Of a stretch of 64,000 bases of DNA, positions 52,072-64,000 are shown piece by piece. A model generated the notes under the pieces. It did no database searches and was not told the DNA's origin. It was given only the letters and a program-made list of their open reading frames with translations. A program made the translations under genes and the position numbers. Position 1 is the first letter of the stretch; every line of letters starts with the position of its first letter. Where the stretch lies: positions 1,347,501-1,411,500 of the forward strand of contig JAUTXW010000127.1 in the NCBI GenBank assembly GCA_030620095.1. The letters are read 5' to 3'. This DNA comes from Kuschelorhynchus macadamiae. Lineage: Eukaryota; Arthropoda; Insecta; Coleoptera; Curculionidae.

Positions 52072-52690
52072 AGCTTTTCATAGTTTTGTGTATCGTTTAA
52101 TTAATGTTCCTCTTTCAACAGAGAATTATAACAAGGAACTTATTAATATTATAAAACAGATTGCAGTTAGTAATAGTTATGACGTAACCATAATAGACAA
52201 AATTGTAAATAAATAACAATATAATAAAGCAATCAATTTGGTTTATCCTAATTTCATTGCAAAAGACAACTTTGCAACAAGTTTAGCACATTAACATATA
52301 CGGGAAAAATTGGCACTAAAATAGGGAAATATCTTAAAAAACAAAAAGTAGCTTTTTGTACAAATAATACTTTAAGTAGATATATTAGGAATAACAAGCC
52401 TAATACAAATAAGGGCATAAAATCTGGGGTGTATGAATTAAAATAAGATTCTTGTGAAAAAGTACGTATAAAAGAACACAAAATATCACATATTAAACAA
52501 AAAACAGATTGTAATTATGCAAAACACTGTACCTAATATCTAGGTGGGTTAAGTAGGTGAACACTTTACTATTTATTATTGTTAAAAATTCTAGTATATA
52601 TCTTGGGTTGGTTTTTGAAAAGACCCAGGATGTCGAAACAGCTGTCAAACTTTAATAAACTAGTGGAAATTATTAAACAAAAATAGTTTG
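52072..52690 (+). pseudogene. Penelope-like element, part right of the Polinton
   Basis: Continues the frame cut at 33180: 'LINVPLSTENYNKEL', 'IKQIAVSNSYDVTIIDKIVN', then 'KIGKYLKKQKVAFCTNNTLS', 'NKGIKSGVYELK' (entry to the GIY-YIG nuclease) and 'EHKISHIKQKTDCNYAKH'. The GIY-YIG catalytic motif itself is lost between 'GVYELK' (about 52443) and 'IKEHK' (about 52471). Stops interrupt the frame. The 3' part (52560-52690) is the non-coding tail, with 'gacccaggatgtcgaaac' and 'tttaataaactagtgg'. Confidence 0.8.
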
Positions 52691-55145
52691 TTTATTTATT
52701 ATACTAGTGCAAATTATACTAGAGTGGTAGGTATATAAAACCTACAAGTTCTGGTAGATACATAAATAATTTTTTGAATCGTTCTATTAAAACAAAAATT
52801 AACATATCCATCCATATTCTTCATCTATAATCTTACTAAATAATTCATGCCCTGATAAACTTTTAAAAAACTTATTTTTAGCACTTCTCAAACAATTGAC
52901 CATAATTTTAGAAGTAATGAAATTTTAGCTTTTGTTACACATAACCCTACTTTTTACTTTTCCCAGTCGTATATAAGAAATACCCACTAAAATTGTAAAA
53001 CTTTTTAAATTTGAACCTTCAATTAAAATAACTTATAAACATAGTAAAACTACAGGAATGCTATAAATAAAATATTGTTTTTAGAGAAAGTTGAAATTTC
53101 TTCTAACTCAAAATCTATTAATAAAAAAACAATCATTAATAACCTTAGTGTCATTTACTCCCATCTTTTTACCTTATATACTAAGAATAATAATAACACA
53201 AACCATCACACTAATGTTTCAATTTCATTTGAATGAGTTTCAACCATCTAAATCTAATATAAATTTAAAGTATTTATTTTAATTTTATGTTTTTTATTTA
53301 TATGTAAAATAAAGAGTTACATATATTTATTTGTTTTCTGTGTTTTTTTCTAATTTAACTTTGGAACACCATAAATTTACCTGTTATTTCTAACTTGATA
53401 ACCGAAAGCGACTATGTGATTTTAAGTTTTTTTGAAAATCTTTTTATAATATGTAATTTGTTTTAGTATGCATACACCTTTAAATCGTTGTATTGATATA
53501 TTTATTTGTTTAACGTAAATGTTCCATTTTTAGTCCTGAAGAAGAAAATATACATTTTCGAATGCAGGTTAGCTAAAAAAGTGGTTTTCCTTTTGCAGCC
53601 CTCTTAATATATGGATATATGTGTGTTACATCCACATCACTGTTCTTTTTACCGATTTTTTATAAAGGGGTGAGCGCACTAATATGTATAAGTATTAAAG
53701 GGTCAATGCTAAAATCAGCCTAATAGTAATGGACGCAATTACTCTAAGAAATAAATGTATGTAAACGGAAGAAACTTTGGTTTGTCATTTGTGCCGCCCC
53801 TGGTAGCAATACTGATTATAACATGATAAAACTTCTCTGCTTGCAAGCATACAATCGAGTAATTCATTGTTAGAAAAATCTTAGCTTATTGTTAGAAAAA
53901 AGGTTTCAATATTCTGTACAAAAATAAAGCGAACTCGTTAGAAATGTATTACCATATTTTAATATTTTGTCATGTTAACGAGAATTTAAACATTGCGGAG
54001 AAATTATTACGGGCACGCCAAAAGGTTTATATTTTTTACCTGAATTATCTAGAAAGACAAATTACAGAGCAGAGAAGTAATTTATCACTGGAAAAGAGTG
54101 CAATTATAAAATTACCATCCTGAAATTTGAAAAATTGTTTCCTTTCCGATTAGAAAACGAGAATTAATTAAATAAATGTATACTGTTCAGTAATATTTTT
54201 TTTTCAGTTGTTAAACAAGACACCTGTTTTCTGCATATATTTATAAAATCATAGATCGATTGAATTGTATCCAGAATAGTTGGCATCCATTAATAGATTT
54301 AAGCCCGGAATTGCCAGGCCACGATGCATAGCACTCGACAATTCTCTCAATTAAATGATATTTTAGGATTCAATTAAATGATATTTTAGGATAATTAAGT
54401 GGCTTTTGAAAATAATTACCTAAAAAACAAATTTCCGATTTTTTCGAAAATTCACTCTCAACTTAAGTAAAAAGGAGTTAATTAAAGTCCTTGTTGATAT
54501 ATCGTCTCAACTGAATGAGATTTTAACGCTACCAAAAATCTCCAGGAATTCTTACTGACTCCATTATATATTTGTGTTAGAATGCTCTTGTTTTCACACT
54601 GTTTTTAGATATCCGGATAGGAGGCAACCTAATATATCCATTTTTTACCGAATAAAAGAGAATTTCACGGATCATTTGTTAGAGTGTTTATTAAAATACG
54701 ATTTATTGGTACTTTTCACCTTAAGGCAAGGTCTTTGCCAATCGTCTCGGTAGTTTGTAAACGTAAAATTAGTGACTTGGTATATATGTATAGTATACAT
54801 ATATTCCTCTTAAAAATGTAATTTTTTGGGTATATGTAAACCAAACTATTTACGTCAGTTCCTACCGGCCTGCATAGCGGAAGTTGCTGCAGATTACTTG
54901 TTAGTAATCCAAGTAACATTTTGCCTAACCAAACGGTATATAAACTGGTAATCATGTTTTATACAAGTTTTTAGAGAAACTTGTGTTATATAAACGGTTG
55001 TCGTAGTTTTCTTGAGCTACCTTAAGTCAAAATTTGATTTAAAATAGATGTATATGTAATATGACATTCAGTAAGTATGATACAGGATCCTACAATAGTG
55101 GCAGGTCCATAGCTCGTATACCAATTAGATTAGGAATTTTGTTAG
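52691..55145. other. AT-rich intergenic DNA
   Basis: No gene recognised. A short direct repeat ('attaaatgatattttaggat') occurs at 54351 and 54373. The frames at 53091-53282 and 54716-54955 have no known motif. Confidence 0.4.
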
Positions 55146-55149
55146 TACG

Positions 55150-55750
55150 GTGACCTATACTATACATTTGAGTGTATTACAGGAAAATGTTTTTGCATAT
55201 ACAGGATGGTCCAAAAAAGTGCGACGAAATTTTTTTTATTAGTACACATTGTATTTTCTTGGATATTTAAATTCGTTTTAGAGTTCTTTCTTATTTCCCA
55301 AAATTTTGTTTTTTTTGTAGTTTACGAGAAATACATTAAAAACAAAAAAAAACACTTTTCAAGCTTGGAACAAATAATTTAATTATAATATAATTTAACA
55401 GTCTTTGACCTGTTTTCTTTCAGTCATTTCTCGTAGTGGCAACTTTAATGCAAGAAGTCTAACGATACTCCGACATTAAATAGTTTTTTTCTATTTTATA
55501 CGGGGTCTCCAAAATTGGGTTCCAATTATGACAACTTTCAAACCAGTTTTTTTTAAGATTTTCAAATGATGTACATTGTCTAAAATGGATTTCTTTGTAT
55601 GCAGACCTATACGATACATATGAGTGTATTTCCGGAAAATATTTTCGCGTATACAGTTTGGTCTTGGATTCTTCTTGGATATTTACCTTTGTTTAGTGTT
55701 CTTTCCTATTTCTCAAAATTTTATTTAAGTTGCTTTAGCTTAATATACCC
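55150..55750 (+). repeat. Direct repeat, two copies about 450 bp apart
   Basis: 'tttgagtgtattacaggaaa', 'gcatatacaggatggtc' and 'ttcttggatatttaaattcg' at 55168-55270 recur as 'atgagtgtatttccggaaa', 'gcgtatacagtttggtc' and 'ttcttggatatttacctttg' at 55620-55695. The edge motif 'acaggatggtccaaaaaag' is typical of insect non-autonomous or mariner-related elements. The mariner-like pseudogene follows directly. Confidence 0.7.
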
Positions 55751-55789
55751 ATTTTATCAGTAAAGCATTATAAAAAAAAACAAGGCAGC

Positions 55790-56330
55790 AATGATGGAAA
55801 AACAATCTGTTTATTTAAGAAATGGCACACAGAAAGGCATTTTTATTTTAAAAGATGTTGAAAATGTCTTTGGTTTTATTCAAGACATTTATTTATTCTT
55901 ACTTGAAAAGACCTTTCCACTTTTCGGAAAAATGCAGGTGAAATTGTTGCAAACGCCTCGATTATTCTTTTTCGCACGTTCTGCTCAGTTCAGGCTCCTT
56001 CTAAACAAGGTTTTTTACATACCCCTCACAGAAAAAAGTCAAGCTTGGTTACATCGATCGACCTTGCGGCCATCTAATTGGTTCACGTCTTCCAATCCAG
56101 CGATTTGTGAAAATATTATCTAGCAGAGCTCTGACCTGTAGAGAATAATGGGCTGGTGCTCCATCCTATTGCAAACACATATTCGATCACGATTTTAGAG
56201 CTGATGTGCCTTTGATATGTGATTGTGTTTTGTGCCATAGATCAGCGAACCCCGTGTAGGACACACTGGGCTCGCTGGTCTCGGTTGTTCCATAATAACC
56301 CTGTGAATTCTATAAACAACCCTAGACTTT
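55790..56330 (-). pseudogene. Mariner-like transposase, C-terminal half
   Basis: On the minus strand the frame gives 'DGAPAHYSLQVRALLDNIFT', the second catalytic Asp block, then 'NRWIGRREPIRWPQGRS' in place of the usual WPARSPDLTPxDFFLWG. Only a damaged 'LTFFL-G' remains where the third Asp should be. 'RIIEAFATISPAFFRKVEKS' closes the C-terminal domain. Frame changes occur near 56000 and upstream of 56180. The plus-strand frame at 55791-56123 is antisense to this and not a gene. Confidence 0.75.
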
Positions 56331-57735
56331 ACCACCTTCTTATTAGTTCATTACCCAGCACAAAATAAACCACACATGTTATGAAAACAATATTACACCA
56401 TAAAACACAATAAAATTAATCACAACAAAATGACAAGTCCCAGAAACTCTGTTCGAAGTATCCCACGTTATATTTAATTTAAAAAGAAATTTTCCATAAA
56501 ACCGTTTTTGGGACATTTTTTTTGCACAAACATAAATATATACACACAAATTTAAGTTATTCGTTGTTGGGCATAAGTAAACTCAGAACTGCTAGAAAAA
56601 ATAGTTTCAAATTACATGGCCAACGAAAGCAATGCCAATGAAAAACAGAAAAAAGGTGCGGTTAACACCAAACCGGTTCAATTTTGAACGTGCAAAAATT
56701 ACTGAAACTAATAGAAAAACTCCATACGTTGTCACTTTAAATCGTTCGATTTAACCCGTACATTGGAAACCTTAGAGGTGGAAACCGCGCAAAATAACTA
56801 AAGTATGTTGAAGCCAATAGCAGTCGATTAACATTTTCAGTGCGTCAGTCACAGTCGACGTGAAATAAATATTTTTGACAAATTTAAAACAATAATTAAT
56901 TTAATTGGCCTTTTACTCATTGGACTAAGGTCCAAAATCCGGGCTATGCCAGTTTAAGGGAAATTTAAAATCACAAAAACAAATATTTTAACAATTTTAA
57001 AAGAAACACAATGGCGTTATTAACTTTTATTTTTATACAGTTAGCGGTTAGTATTATAGTAATATGCGCCTGTCTTTAAATCAGCTAAATAAAAAAAGAA
57101 TTAATTCACAGATCAGATCTCTAAATAACAAAATAATTGTTTTCTTGAAGTAGACAGCTACTAAGTCGTAATTCATACACAGTATCGTAAAATAAGACGT
57201 TCATTTCGCTTTGAACAGAAGATTTATTTTCTGTACAATGTAGCAGTATGGAAACTGGTATATCAAGTTCGCAAGTAAAATGTGTTTGAATGTCATAAAT
57301 TACCATAATAAAAGTATTGGGCTATAAAATTCAAAACAATCCATAAAAAGAATACAGACAAATTGTATCAAGAAAATGATATCTTTTTTCTCGTTACCTT
57401 TCCGAAGCGAGATGAAGAGTGCATATTATTTAAGCCCCATTAAAACTTCTACGGGCATTTTCAGGCTATTGTTTCTTATAAAAAGCTAGACTTATTTTGT
57501 TCTACTGAGAAGCTCTAGAAAGAATACCTTATATTCTTTTATTTATTTTCAGCCAATTAAATGAATTATTTGAGAGCAGAAAAGGTTTAGGAAATTGTAG
57601 CTCTATTAAGCCGCTGCCTGTCTTAAGTCAGAACATGTCTCTCAAGAGTAAGACTTTAGGATAATAAGGCCTTTACCTGTTGACTCTCTACGGCGTATAA
57701 AAGATTCTTTTAATATACAACAAATTTTATAAAAA
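56331..57735. other. AT-rich intergenic DNA
   Basis: No gene recognised; a minus-strand frame at 57121-57306 has no motif. The segment 56590-56890 is slightly richer in GC and may be flanking transposon sequence. Confidence 0.4.
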
Positions 57736-57740
57736 AATTA

Positions 57741-58030
57741 AACCGACTTCAAAAAATACATTAAAAATTGAAAAATAATATTTTATTCCACCTAGAAAAT
57801 TTTACTCTGTGAAGTCGGCGCCAAACTTATAAAGGCAGTAAGAGCTTATACGCGTAGTATTAGACATCAAAACACCAAATTGACTGAATACTTATATACA
57901 CGATTATATTTTTGAAATGGAATTTATGGAAATAATTAAGAATAAGTTTAGCGCCGACATCACCGAGTAAAATTTTGTAGGTGGAAAAAAATATTATTTT
58001 TCTCTTTTTAGTGCATTTTCAGCCAAACTG
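57741..58030. repeat. Fold-back (MITE-like) element
   Basis: Arms 57741-57833 and 57945-58030 are imperfectly complementary over about 85 bp. The most similar part is 'tactctgtgaagtcggcgcc' against the complement of 'ggcgccgacatcaccgagta' type sequence. The outer motif 'aaccgacttcaaaaaa' recurs inverted at 58095-58120 and 58345-58365, a very common insect repeat end. Confidence 0.7.
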
Positions 58031-59219
58031 ATTAAACCAACTCGAAGTAATCGATGTACAAACGTAAAAAAAATACATAGGCCCAAACTGATAACCTCCT
58101 CGTTTTTTGAGGTCGATTAAAAATTATAATGGGGGTATTTTAAAAAACGTAAATTTAATTGTAAAACTCACTGCCTTTATCGCCCTTTTATCTGTGTTTT
58201 TTAATACTACTATTACAAAAAAACGGGTGAACGGATTTCAAATCGAAATATATGGGACCATCAGAGAAACGTTTTCTATAATTTGGCGCTTGATATATGC
58301 ATGAACAAATATAAAACACAGATCGAATTGAGAACCTCCTCCTTTTTTGAAGTCGGTTAAAAATTCAATGTCAGATGTAGAAGAATATTTTAAATTAACA
58401 CACCAATAAGGAGGTGAAAAATGACTTGTGTTTTTATTTTTTTTTTAAATATTTCTTCCACTAATTGAGTTTTTAAAATAATTCGTTCGCCAATGGCTTT
58501 CAAAAATAATTTTCTGGATTTTTTGAAATTCCAAATGGAAAAGGGGTGGATTATGTTTTCACTTTTTTTACAATATCTCTTCCGTCTAAATGAGATTTTA
58601 AGAAATTTCTTTCGTCGACGGTTTCCTAAAATGATAACCTTAAAATCATTTTCTAAGATTTGTCAAAATGTCAAATTTGTAAGACAAATCTTTCGTTAAT
58701 GACTAAAATAATTACAATCTGAAAACAAATTTCAGTATTTTTTCAATCCCCTCTCCTTTAAGGGGGTGAAATGTGGTTTTACATTTTGCATTTTTAAAAA
58801 ATCTCTTTAACTAAATATGCCTTTAAAATTATTTAGTTGTAAAAGACTGTTAAAAAATCGGCATCAAATTCTCGAAGGAATGCGAGTGTCGGCATGTTTT
58901 TTAAAAGAAATAGTTGAGATTTTAGTGTGATGATTCTATGTTGCCTCTTTCAGAGTTAGCAAAAGAAATGTATTTAGGTACTAAAATGACAGACTAAAAA
59001 TATAGTTTATAAAACGGCACATTTTTCGTTTCCCTATTTCGGTTTGTACGTGTAATGTGCACTTCGAGTTCAGCTAGTATATTAGGTATATGGACTATAT
59101 AAGGAACTTAAAAGGAACGCTTTAAAGTTCTTAAACCATAAATCACATAGACAATTTTTTTTCCTTCTATTAGGAATAGTAAAGTGCTAACCTTAGAGTA
59201 AGAATTAAAGGGGGGTATG
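58031..59219. other. Intergenic DNA with decayed repeat pieces
   Basis: Two copies of a 'gaacctcctcc-ttttttgaagtcg' motif (58090, 58330). A loose tandem series with 'ttcttccactaattgag' and 'tcttccgtctaaatgag' spaced by about 120 bp occurs at 58440-58700. No gene recognised. Confidence 0.4.
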
Positions 59220-59299
59220 CGCCAACATGGTTCCACTATTTTTCACATTTCTATCGACAAATGTTTACGATAAAACAAGAAGCTCATGCCCAAGCCGTG

Positions 59300-59560
59300 A
59301 GTTTTCACTTCCCGCATAAGGAAATATCATTAAAAATTATCGTTCCAGGGTTTTACAGATCCTCATGTTTTTCCATTACTGTCGGTCGGTCGGTCTGTTC
59401 CGGTATAGCTAAAAAATCCACTTACTCGATTAACTTTAATTTTATTTAATTTTAAAAAATTACGTCTGTTATAAAAAACTGGTAAAATATTGGTATGAAT
59501 TCAATATGGCGAAATAAAATGACGACCTGTTAAAATATTTGATGTACGAAAATGAAGAAA
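59300..59560 (+). repeat. Dispersed repeat family A, short plus copy
   Basis: Contains 'gttttacagatcctcatg', 'gtcggtcggtcggtctgt', 'ggtatagctaaaaaatcc' and 'tggtatgaattcaatatgg' in family order. Confidence 0.7.
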
Positions 59561-59999
59561 TGGGCCATGCTTCATTATCGTTGACAAAAAGAAGGATTCT
59601 TACCTATTCCTTAATAGGCAAATAGGTATTTTTACAAACTTCAAAGAAATAGTCTACTTCACTATCTAAAATCAAGTTATTAAGGTAAGTAAGTTTAAAA
59701 GGAAATTAGTAATTTATATATTATTAAACCTTAGTTTTTAGTTATGTCACTATCATTTTGTAATTGTGACATTTAGAAAAATTATTTGTTCAGTTGTCGA
59801 AAATGGCATCTTAAACGTGTAACTGTCAAGTCAGACCTTATCTAAAGTTAAACAAACCTCTTTAGTGAATACGGATGTTAGAGTCTTAAACTAAAATCAA
59901 TGCTCTTAACGCGCTTTTATTGGCTTCCTATTTGTCTGATTGTATGTTTGTATGTCTGGTTCAAGTCTTGTAATGGATTTTTCAGCACTTCCATTACCG

Positions 60000-61260
60000 A
60001 TTATTTTCAAATTTGACATGCATACACTTTCGGATATAAAAAATCCGATTTTTTTTAGTCAACGTTTAGAAATCCAAAATGGGGGCGCCAATACGGCCGA
60101 CGAATTTTGTTACTTGTGTAGCTAAAACTGAAAATCGGTGCCTAGGAAAATTTAAAAGCATCAGCATTTAAAAATTCAAAATAGCGGTGTCAAAATGACA
60201 ATGTCAACAGGTCGGGCGGATGATTTTAACATTTGTGGGTATTAAGAATGCACAACAAAAATCAAAATGGTGGCGCCAATATAGCGAAAGAATTTTGTCA
60301 TTTGTACAGATTCGGCTGAAATATCAGTATCTAGAAGTATTTAAGAATAAAAGTTACGAAATTTTAGTCAATATTTGAGAATTGAAAATGGCGGCACCAC
60401 CATAGCAGACTAATTTTAAAATTTTTGAAGATTTGATTGATTTGATGTATTTATAACTGCACATCATGACTTTTTGTCAACATTTTAAAAATTCAAGATT
60501 GTAATGCCAACATGGCGGCGGAATTTTAACATTTGTGTAGATTTGGGTAAAATAAAGTAGACGTCTGGGGGTATTTGAAAATATATATCATACATTTTTA
60601 GTAAATATTTAAAAAATGAGAGTAGGAATGCCTAGAATGCGAGCGAATTTTAATATTTATACAGATTTGATTAAAAATCTATATTAAGTGAGCAATTCAT
60701 ACATTTTTAGTAATAAATATTTAAATGGGGATCTCATCAGTTAATTAATCAATCCGATAAGTACTTTTTTCAGATATTTTTAAACATTTAATTAGGCCAC
60801 CGTTTTGTTCCCCCATTTTGAATTTGTCTCAACATTTTTACCAGTTCATCGCTATATAATATTTGATTTTTGAGCAAGAACATAATCGATGTAGTAGTTT
60901 TCTGCATTGACACACAACATTTTATTAGGCCGCCATTTTGGATTTGTAGTGAAACTTATCAGTTGATGGTCATGTTACACCTAATTTTTCTGCAAATTTT
61001 GGATAAAATGGATAAGTAGTTTTTTAGTAATAATTTTTTAACATTTCAATAGGCCGCCATTTTGTTCTGCCATATTGGATTTTTACCAAAATGATACTAC
61101 GTCATCATCATATGACTTTTAATTTTTAACCAAAACTTGAAGAAAATAGTACAAGCAGTTCTTGAGCTTTGTCGCGGACAGACATACAGACTAACAGACG
61201 GAACTGCGAAAACTGTTTTTTTGCAACTAGAATACTTTCCCGTTACGAGGAAAGTAAGAA
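60000..61260. repeat. Family A-related array, two arms in opposite orientation
   Basis: At 60060-60560 five plus-oriented subunits of about 110 bp carry variants of 'caaaatggtggcgccaat'. At 60790-61200 three minus-oriented subunits carry 'ggccgccattttgttctgcc' variants and end in the module 'agcagttcttgagctttg' with 'acagacatacagactaacag'. The two halves differ in subfamily, so the inverted arrangement probably arose from separate insertions. Confidence 0.7.
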
Positions 61261-62640
61261 AAAGCGAGCGCTATAAGATAAAAATAGAATAGCTAATTGT
61301 CATATTGTTATTCCATGTTAATAGCTAAATTCTAAATTTAAAAAATAATAGATGTTTTTTAATTTTCAATATTCTAAATCTTAAATTCTGTCCAGTTTAG
61401 AACATGTTCACGAACACATTTTTACTTTCAATTACCCAAAGAATCACCATTTAAATTCCGTTACCTCACAACACTTATATAAAGAATTGGCCCATCTCAA
61501 GTGAAAATTAAAATTAAAAACTTTATTCCCCAGATTTCATCCAAAATCTAGGGAATTTCGAAATCGCAGTACGTTTTTTTGAGCGTAAGACGCCCTTTGG
61601 CTATTTTAGTTCTCTGGTAGGAAAAACTATTGTAATCGTAAAAATAATCACCTCAGAGTTCTTCTTGTATCATTATGCTTCTGAGGATTCTCACATGACC
61701 CCCGACGAAATAAACGTTCTATTGTACTGAACTGGATTGGTCAATACGTCATGTGACCCAAAATAAGTGATAAAGGTATCTTCCATAGATATAAAAAGTC
61801 TCCTGGAAAAAGAAATCTAGCTGTTTAGTTAATGATTAAAAGACAATTCCAAACTTAAACGGCCATTTTTTTACAAACTCACATTGCCGCACCATAGTTA
61901 GGTCAACTAAAGTTGATAGTTTCGCAAGGTCCAAGATAAAATAAATAAAACTGATATATTAAATATATTAAAAATCAATGTTCTTCTAATGTCACTGCAC
62001 CTTGAGAACGCTGCTTCTTGAAGTAAGGCAACATATAATTAGAAGATTTGAACCGCATTAACAATTACAAAATAATACATTAAGACACATGGAGTAGTGA
62101 AGCTAAAAAAAGCTTGGTATTTTTTTTTCAGCAAATTAATTTCTTTAATATTAAAGTTTATTGCAGCTCCACGACCCCCTATTGGTTTTTAAGCCACGCC
62201 GGTCACGTGACTCTGTAACAATCTTTACTGCAGCCTATTATACTTTTTAGTATAAGGATCCCTTGCCAATGAAAGTGGGATGGTCTAATACGATAGTGAG
62301 ATAGTCTAATACGTGGAGTTGTCGTTCGCTGTTGCCATATCTAACTAAAACTCTTGTTACTGGTGTAATCTGATCTAGGGCTTTGGGTATTTTAACTTGT
62401 ATTTTACTATTTTGCAATAAAAGTAATTTCTCTATACTGCTTAAAAACTAATACTAGGAAAAACATTACTATTTTTTGTACGAAAATTTTATTGCATCAT
62501 GTTTAAACATATTCACCGTAATATAAACTGGTAACATTAATGTTCCTAGTTAGGCTTGGTATCATCGTACGATCGACCTTATACTGTAAGGTAATCTTGG
62601 CAGTGGCTAAATATGTAAATAATATACTCTATTTTTATTC
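61261..62640. other. AT-rich intergenic DNA
   Basis: No gene recognised. Around 61630-61690 a fragment 'ttgtaatcgtaaaaataatc' with 'acctcagag' again resembles the family A end module. Confidence 0.4.
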
Positions 62641-62649
62641 TTACTCTAA

Positions 62650-64000
62650 GGTGCTAACCAACTTAGTTCCGCACATAGTCATTTAGGGCACATATATACT
62701 GTCTTTTCAAACATTTTTATTGGACGCCATTTTGTTTTACCATATTGGATTCGTACAAATATTTTACGAAATTCTCCTATGCGCCATACTTGAATTGAAA
62801 AAAAACATAAAATAAATTGAATAAGCCATTTTTACTACTGATTCTTTTAAGTTTCATTAGAATCTTCCATCATGTTGAATTCGTTGCCAAATTTTACCAG
62901 TATCACAATCAATTTTTGTAATCAAGTCATATTTTAAAAACATTTTATTTGGCCGCCATTTTATTTTACTACCTTGAATTCGCACCACAAATTAACCAGT
63001 TTATCTATGTCCCAATTAAAGTTTTATATAACACTTAATTTTTGAAACTTTAAATCAGTCTAGTTTTTATGGTGTTTTTTTTAAATAATTTATTAGACCG
63101 CCATTTTTTTTGCCACCTTGAATCTGTATCAAAATAATACCAGTTGAATCTTATGTACCACTTGATTTTTAGATAAATTGGACAATAACATCGGTATTTA
63201 CCAAAAAAGTTTAAGAGTTAGTCCAGGTCTAGTTGCCATGGTACTTAAAACTCTTAGTTCGCCAGTTATGTTTCGCTTATGTCACTGTCATTTTGTAATT
63301 ATGACATTTAGAAATTATTTGTTCAATTGTTGAAAATGTCATCTTAAACCTATAATTGTCAAGTCAAACCTGATCTAAATGTAAACCTTTTTAGTGAATA
63401 CGGGTATTAGTGTTTTAGCAATATTTTTTAACATTTCACTAGGCTACCATTTTGTTCTGCTCTATTGGATTTTTACCAAAATATTACCAGGTCATCCTCA
63501 TATGACACTTAATTTTTAAACAAAACTTAAAGTCAATTGGCAAAATAGTTTTTTAGCTATGCCGCGACCTGGCCGACAGACAGACCGACGGAATTGAGAA
63601 AACATATTTATTACATCTAGGGATATTAAAAAGTCAAGATCTGTAAAAACTAGGGAAGGTAATTTTTCACCATTACAAACATTTTATTTGGCTGCCATTT
63701 TGTTTCGTCATTTTGAATTTGCATTACAATTTTACAAGTTGATCTCTATATCACGCTTAATTCTTGCACAAAATTTGAAATTAATCAAGTAAGTAGTTTC
63801 CAGATCGATTTTGAATTTTGCTAAACGGCCATTTTGTTTCGTCATCTTAGATTCGTACCAACATTTTACCAGCTTATTTTACCGTAATACTCGTGTATGT
63901 AAATTTTGAGGTAAATTGGATAAGCAGTTTTTTGTATTACATGTCTACTTTAATATTTCATTAGCCCGCCATTTGATTCCGCCATATGGCCTAATCATTC
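62650..64000 (-). repeat. Dispersed repeat family A, long minus-oriented arrays
   Basis: Two successive arrays. The first (62690-63200) has four subunits with 'cgccattttgttttacc' variants. The second (63440-64000) has an end module (ctggccgacagacagaccga, gaattgagaaaacatattta) flanked by subunits on both sides. The copy runs off the window edge. The arrangement repeats that of 3640-4440 at the other end of the window, in the same orientation. Confidence 0.8.

Noticed and set aside
52254..52481. Minus-strand frame right of the Polinton
   Set aside because: Antisense to the PLE segment with clear PLE motifs on the plus strand.
55791..56123. Plus-strand frame of 110 codons
   Set aside because: Antisense to the mariner-like transposase, whose motifs read on the minus strand.

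Overview
This is a repeat-dense, AT-rich stretch of an animal genome, most likely an insect. The evidence is a TTAGG-type repeat array, long (TA)n microsatellites, and remnants of Tc1/mariner, pogo, hAT, LINE and Penelope-like elements (PLEs). I see no convincing host protein-coding gene, rRNA, tRNA or CRISPR array. Outside the central island the DNA is a graveyard of broken transposons and dispersed non-coding repeats.

The centre (33181-52065, 18,885 bp) is a nearly complete Polinton/Maverick, an adintovirus-like self-synthesising element. It has 185-bp terminal inverted repeats (TIRs) that differ at only about two positions, and a 6-bp target duplication with one mismatch (gatagc/gctagc). 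It sits inside a Penelope-like element whose reading frame resumes on the other side.

Layout of the Polinton, left to right: (1) three small tandem + strand genes with related sequences (33479-34457); (2) a - strand virion block: DIQGF protein, 41-codon ORF, major capsid protein, small basic protein, minor capsid (penton-like) gene with one in-frame TAG, adenovirus-type cysteine protease, and a PLA2-domain membrane-active protein (34486-38371); (3) a divergent promoter, then a + strand block: packaging ATPase with an in-frame TAG, a 343-codon virion-type protein with a C-terminal frameshift, a coiled-coil protein, and a chromodomain integrase (38459-42064); (4) a - strand block: two unknown proteins, a BIR protein with a C-terminal membrane anchor, and protein-primed DNA polymerase B in three exons, followed by a repeat-rich acidic protein (42213-49116); (5) an odd segment with C-tracts and TTAGG repeats (49417-49890); (6) a CxxC zinc protein (+) and a RING finger protein (-) next to the right TIR.

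Polymerase and integrase supply replication and insertion. Capsid proteins, protease, ATPase and PLA2 protein form the virion module. The BIR protein, the RING protein and possibly the three small helical paralogues look like a host-manipulation (cell-death/ubiquitin) set. Both TIRs carry an inward-facing TATA box, so the left paralogue cluster and the right RING gene probably share the same promoter. The replication/integration genes look intact while several virion genes carry single lesions, so this copy is young but probably not able to make particles unaided.

Flanks: 1-33180 holds a Tc1 copy, a rearranged mariner-like cluster, PLE and LINE fragments, a hAT pseudogene, a pogo pseudogene and many copies of a dispersed 'AAGATGGCGG' repeat. 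52690-64000 holds another mariner-like pseudogene, a fold-back element and more of the dispersed repeat.
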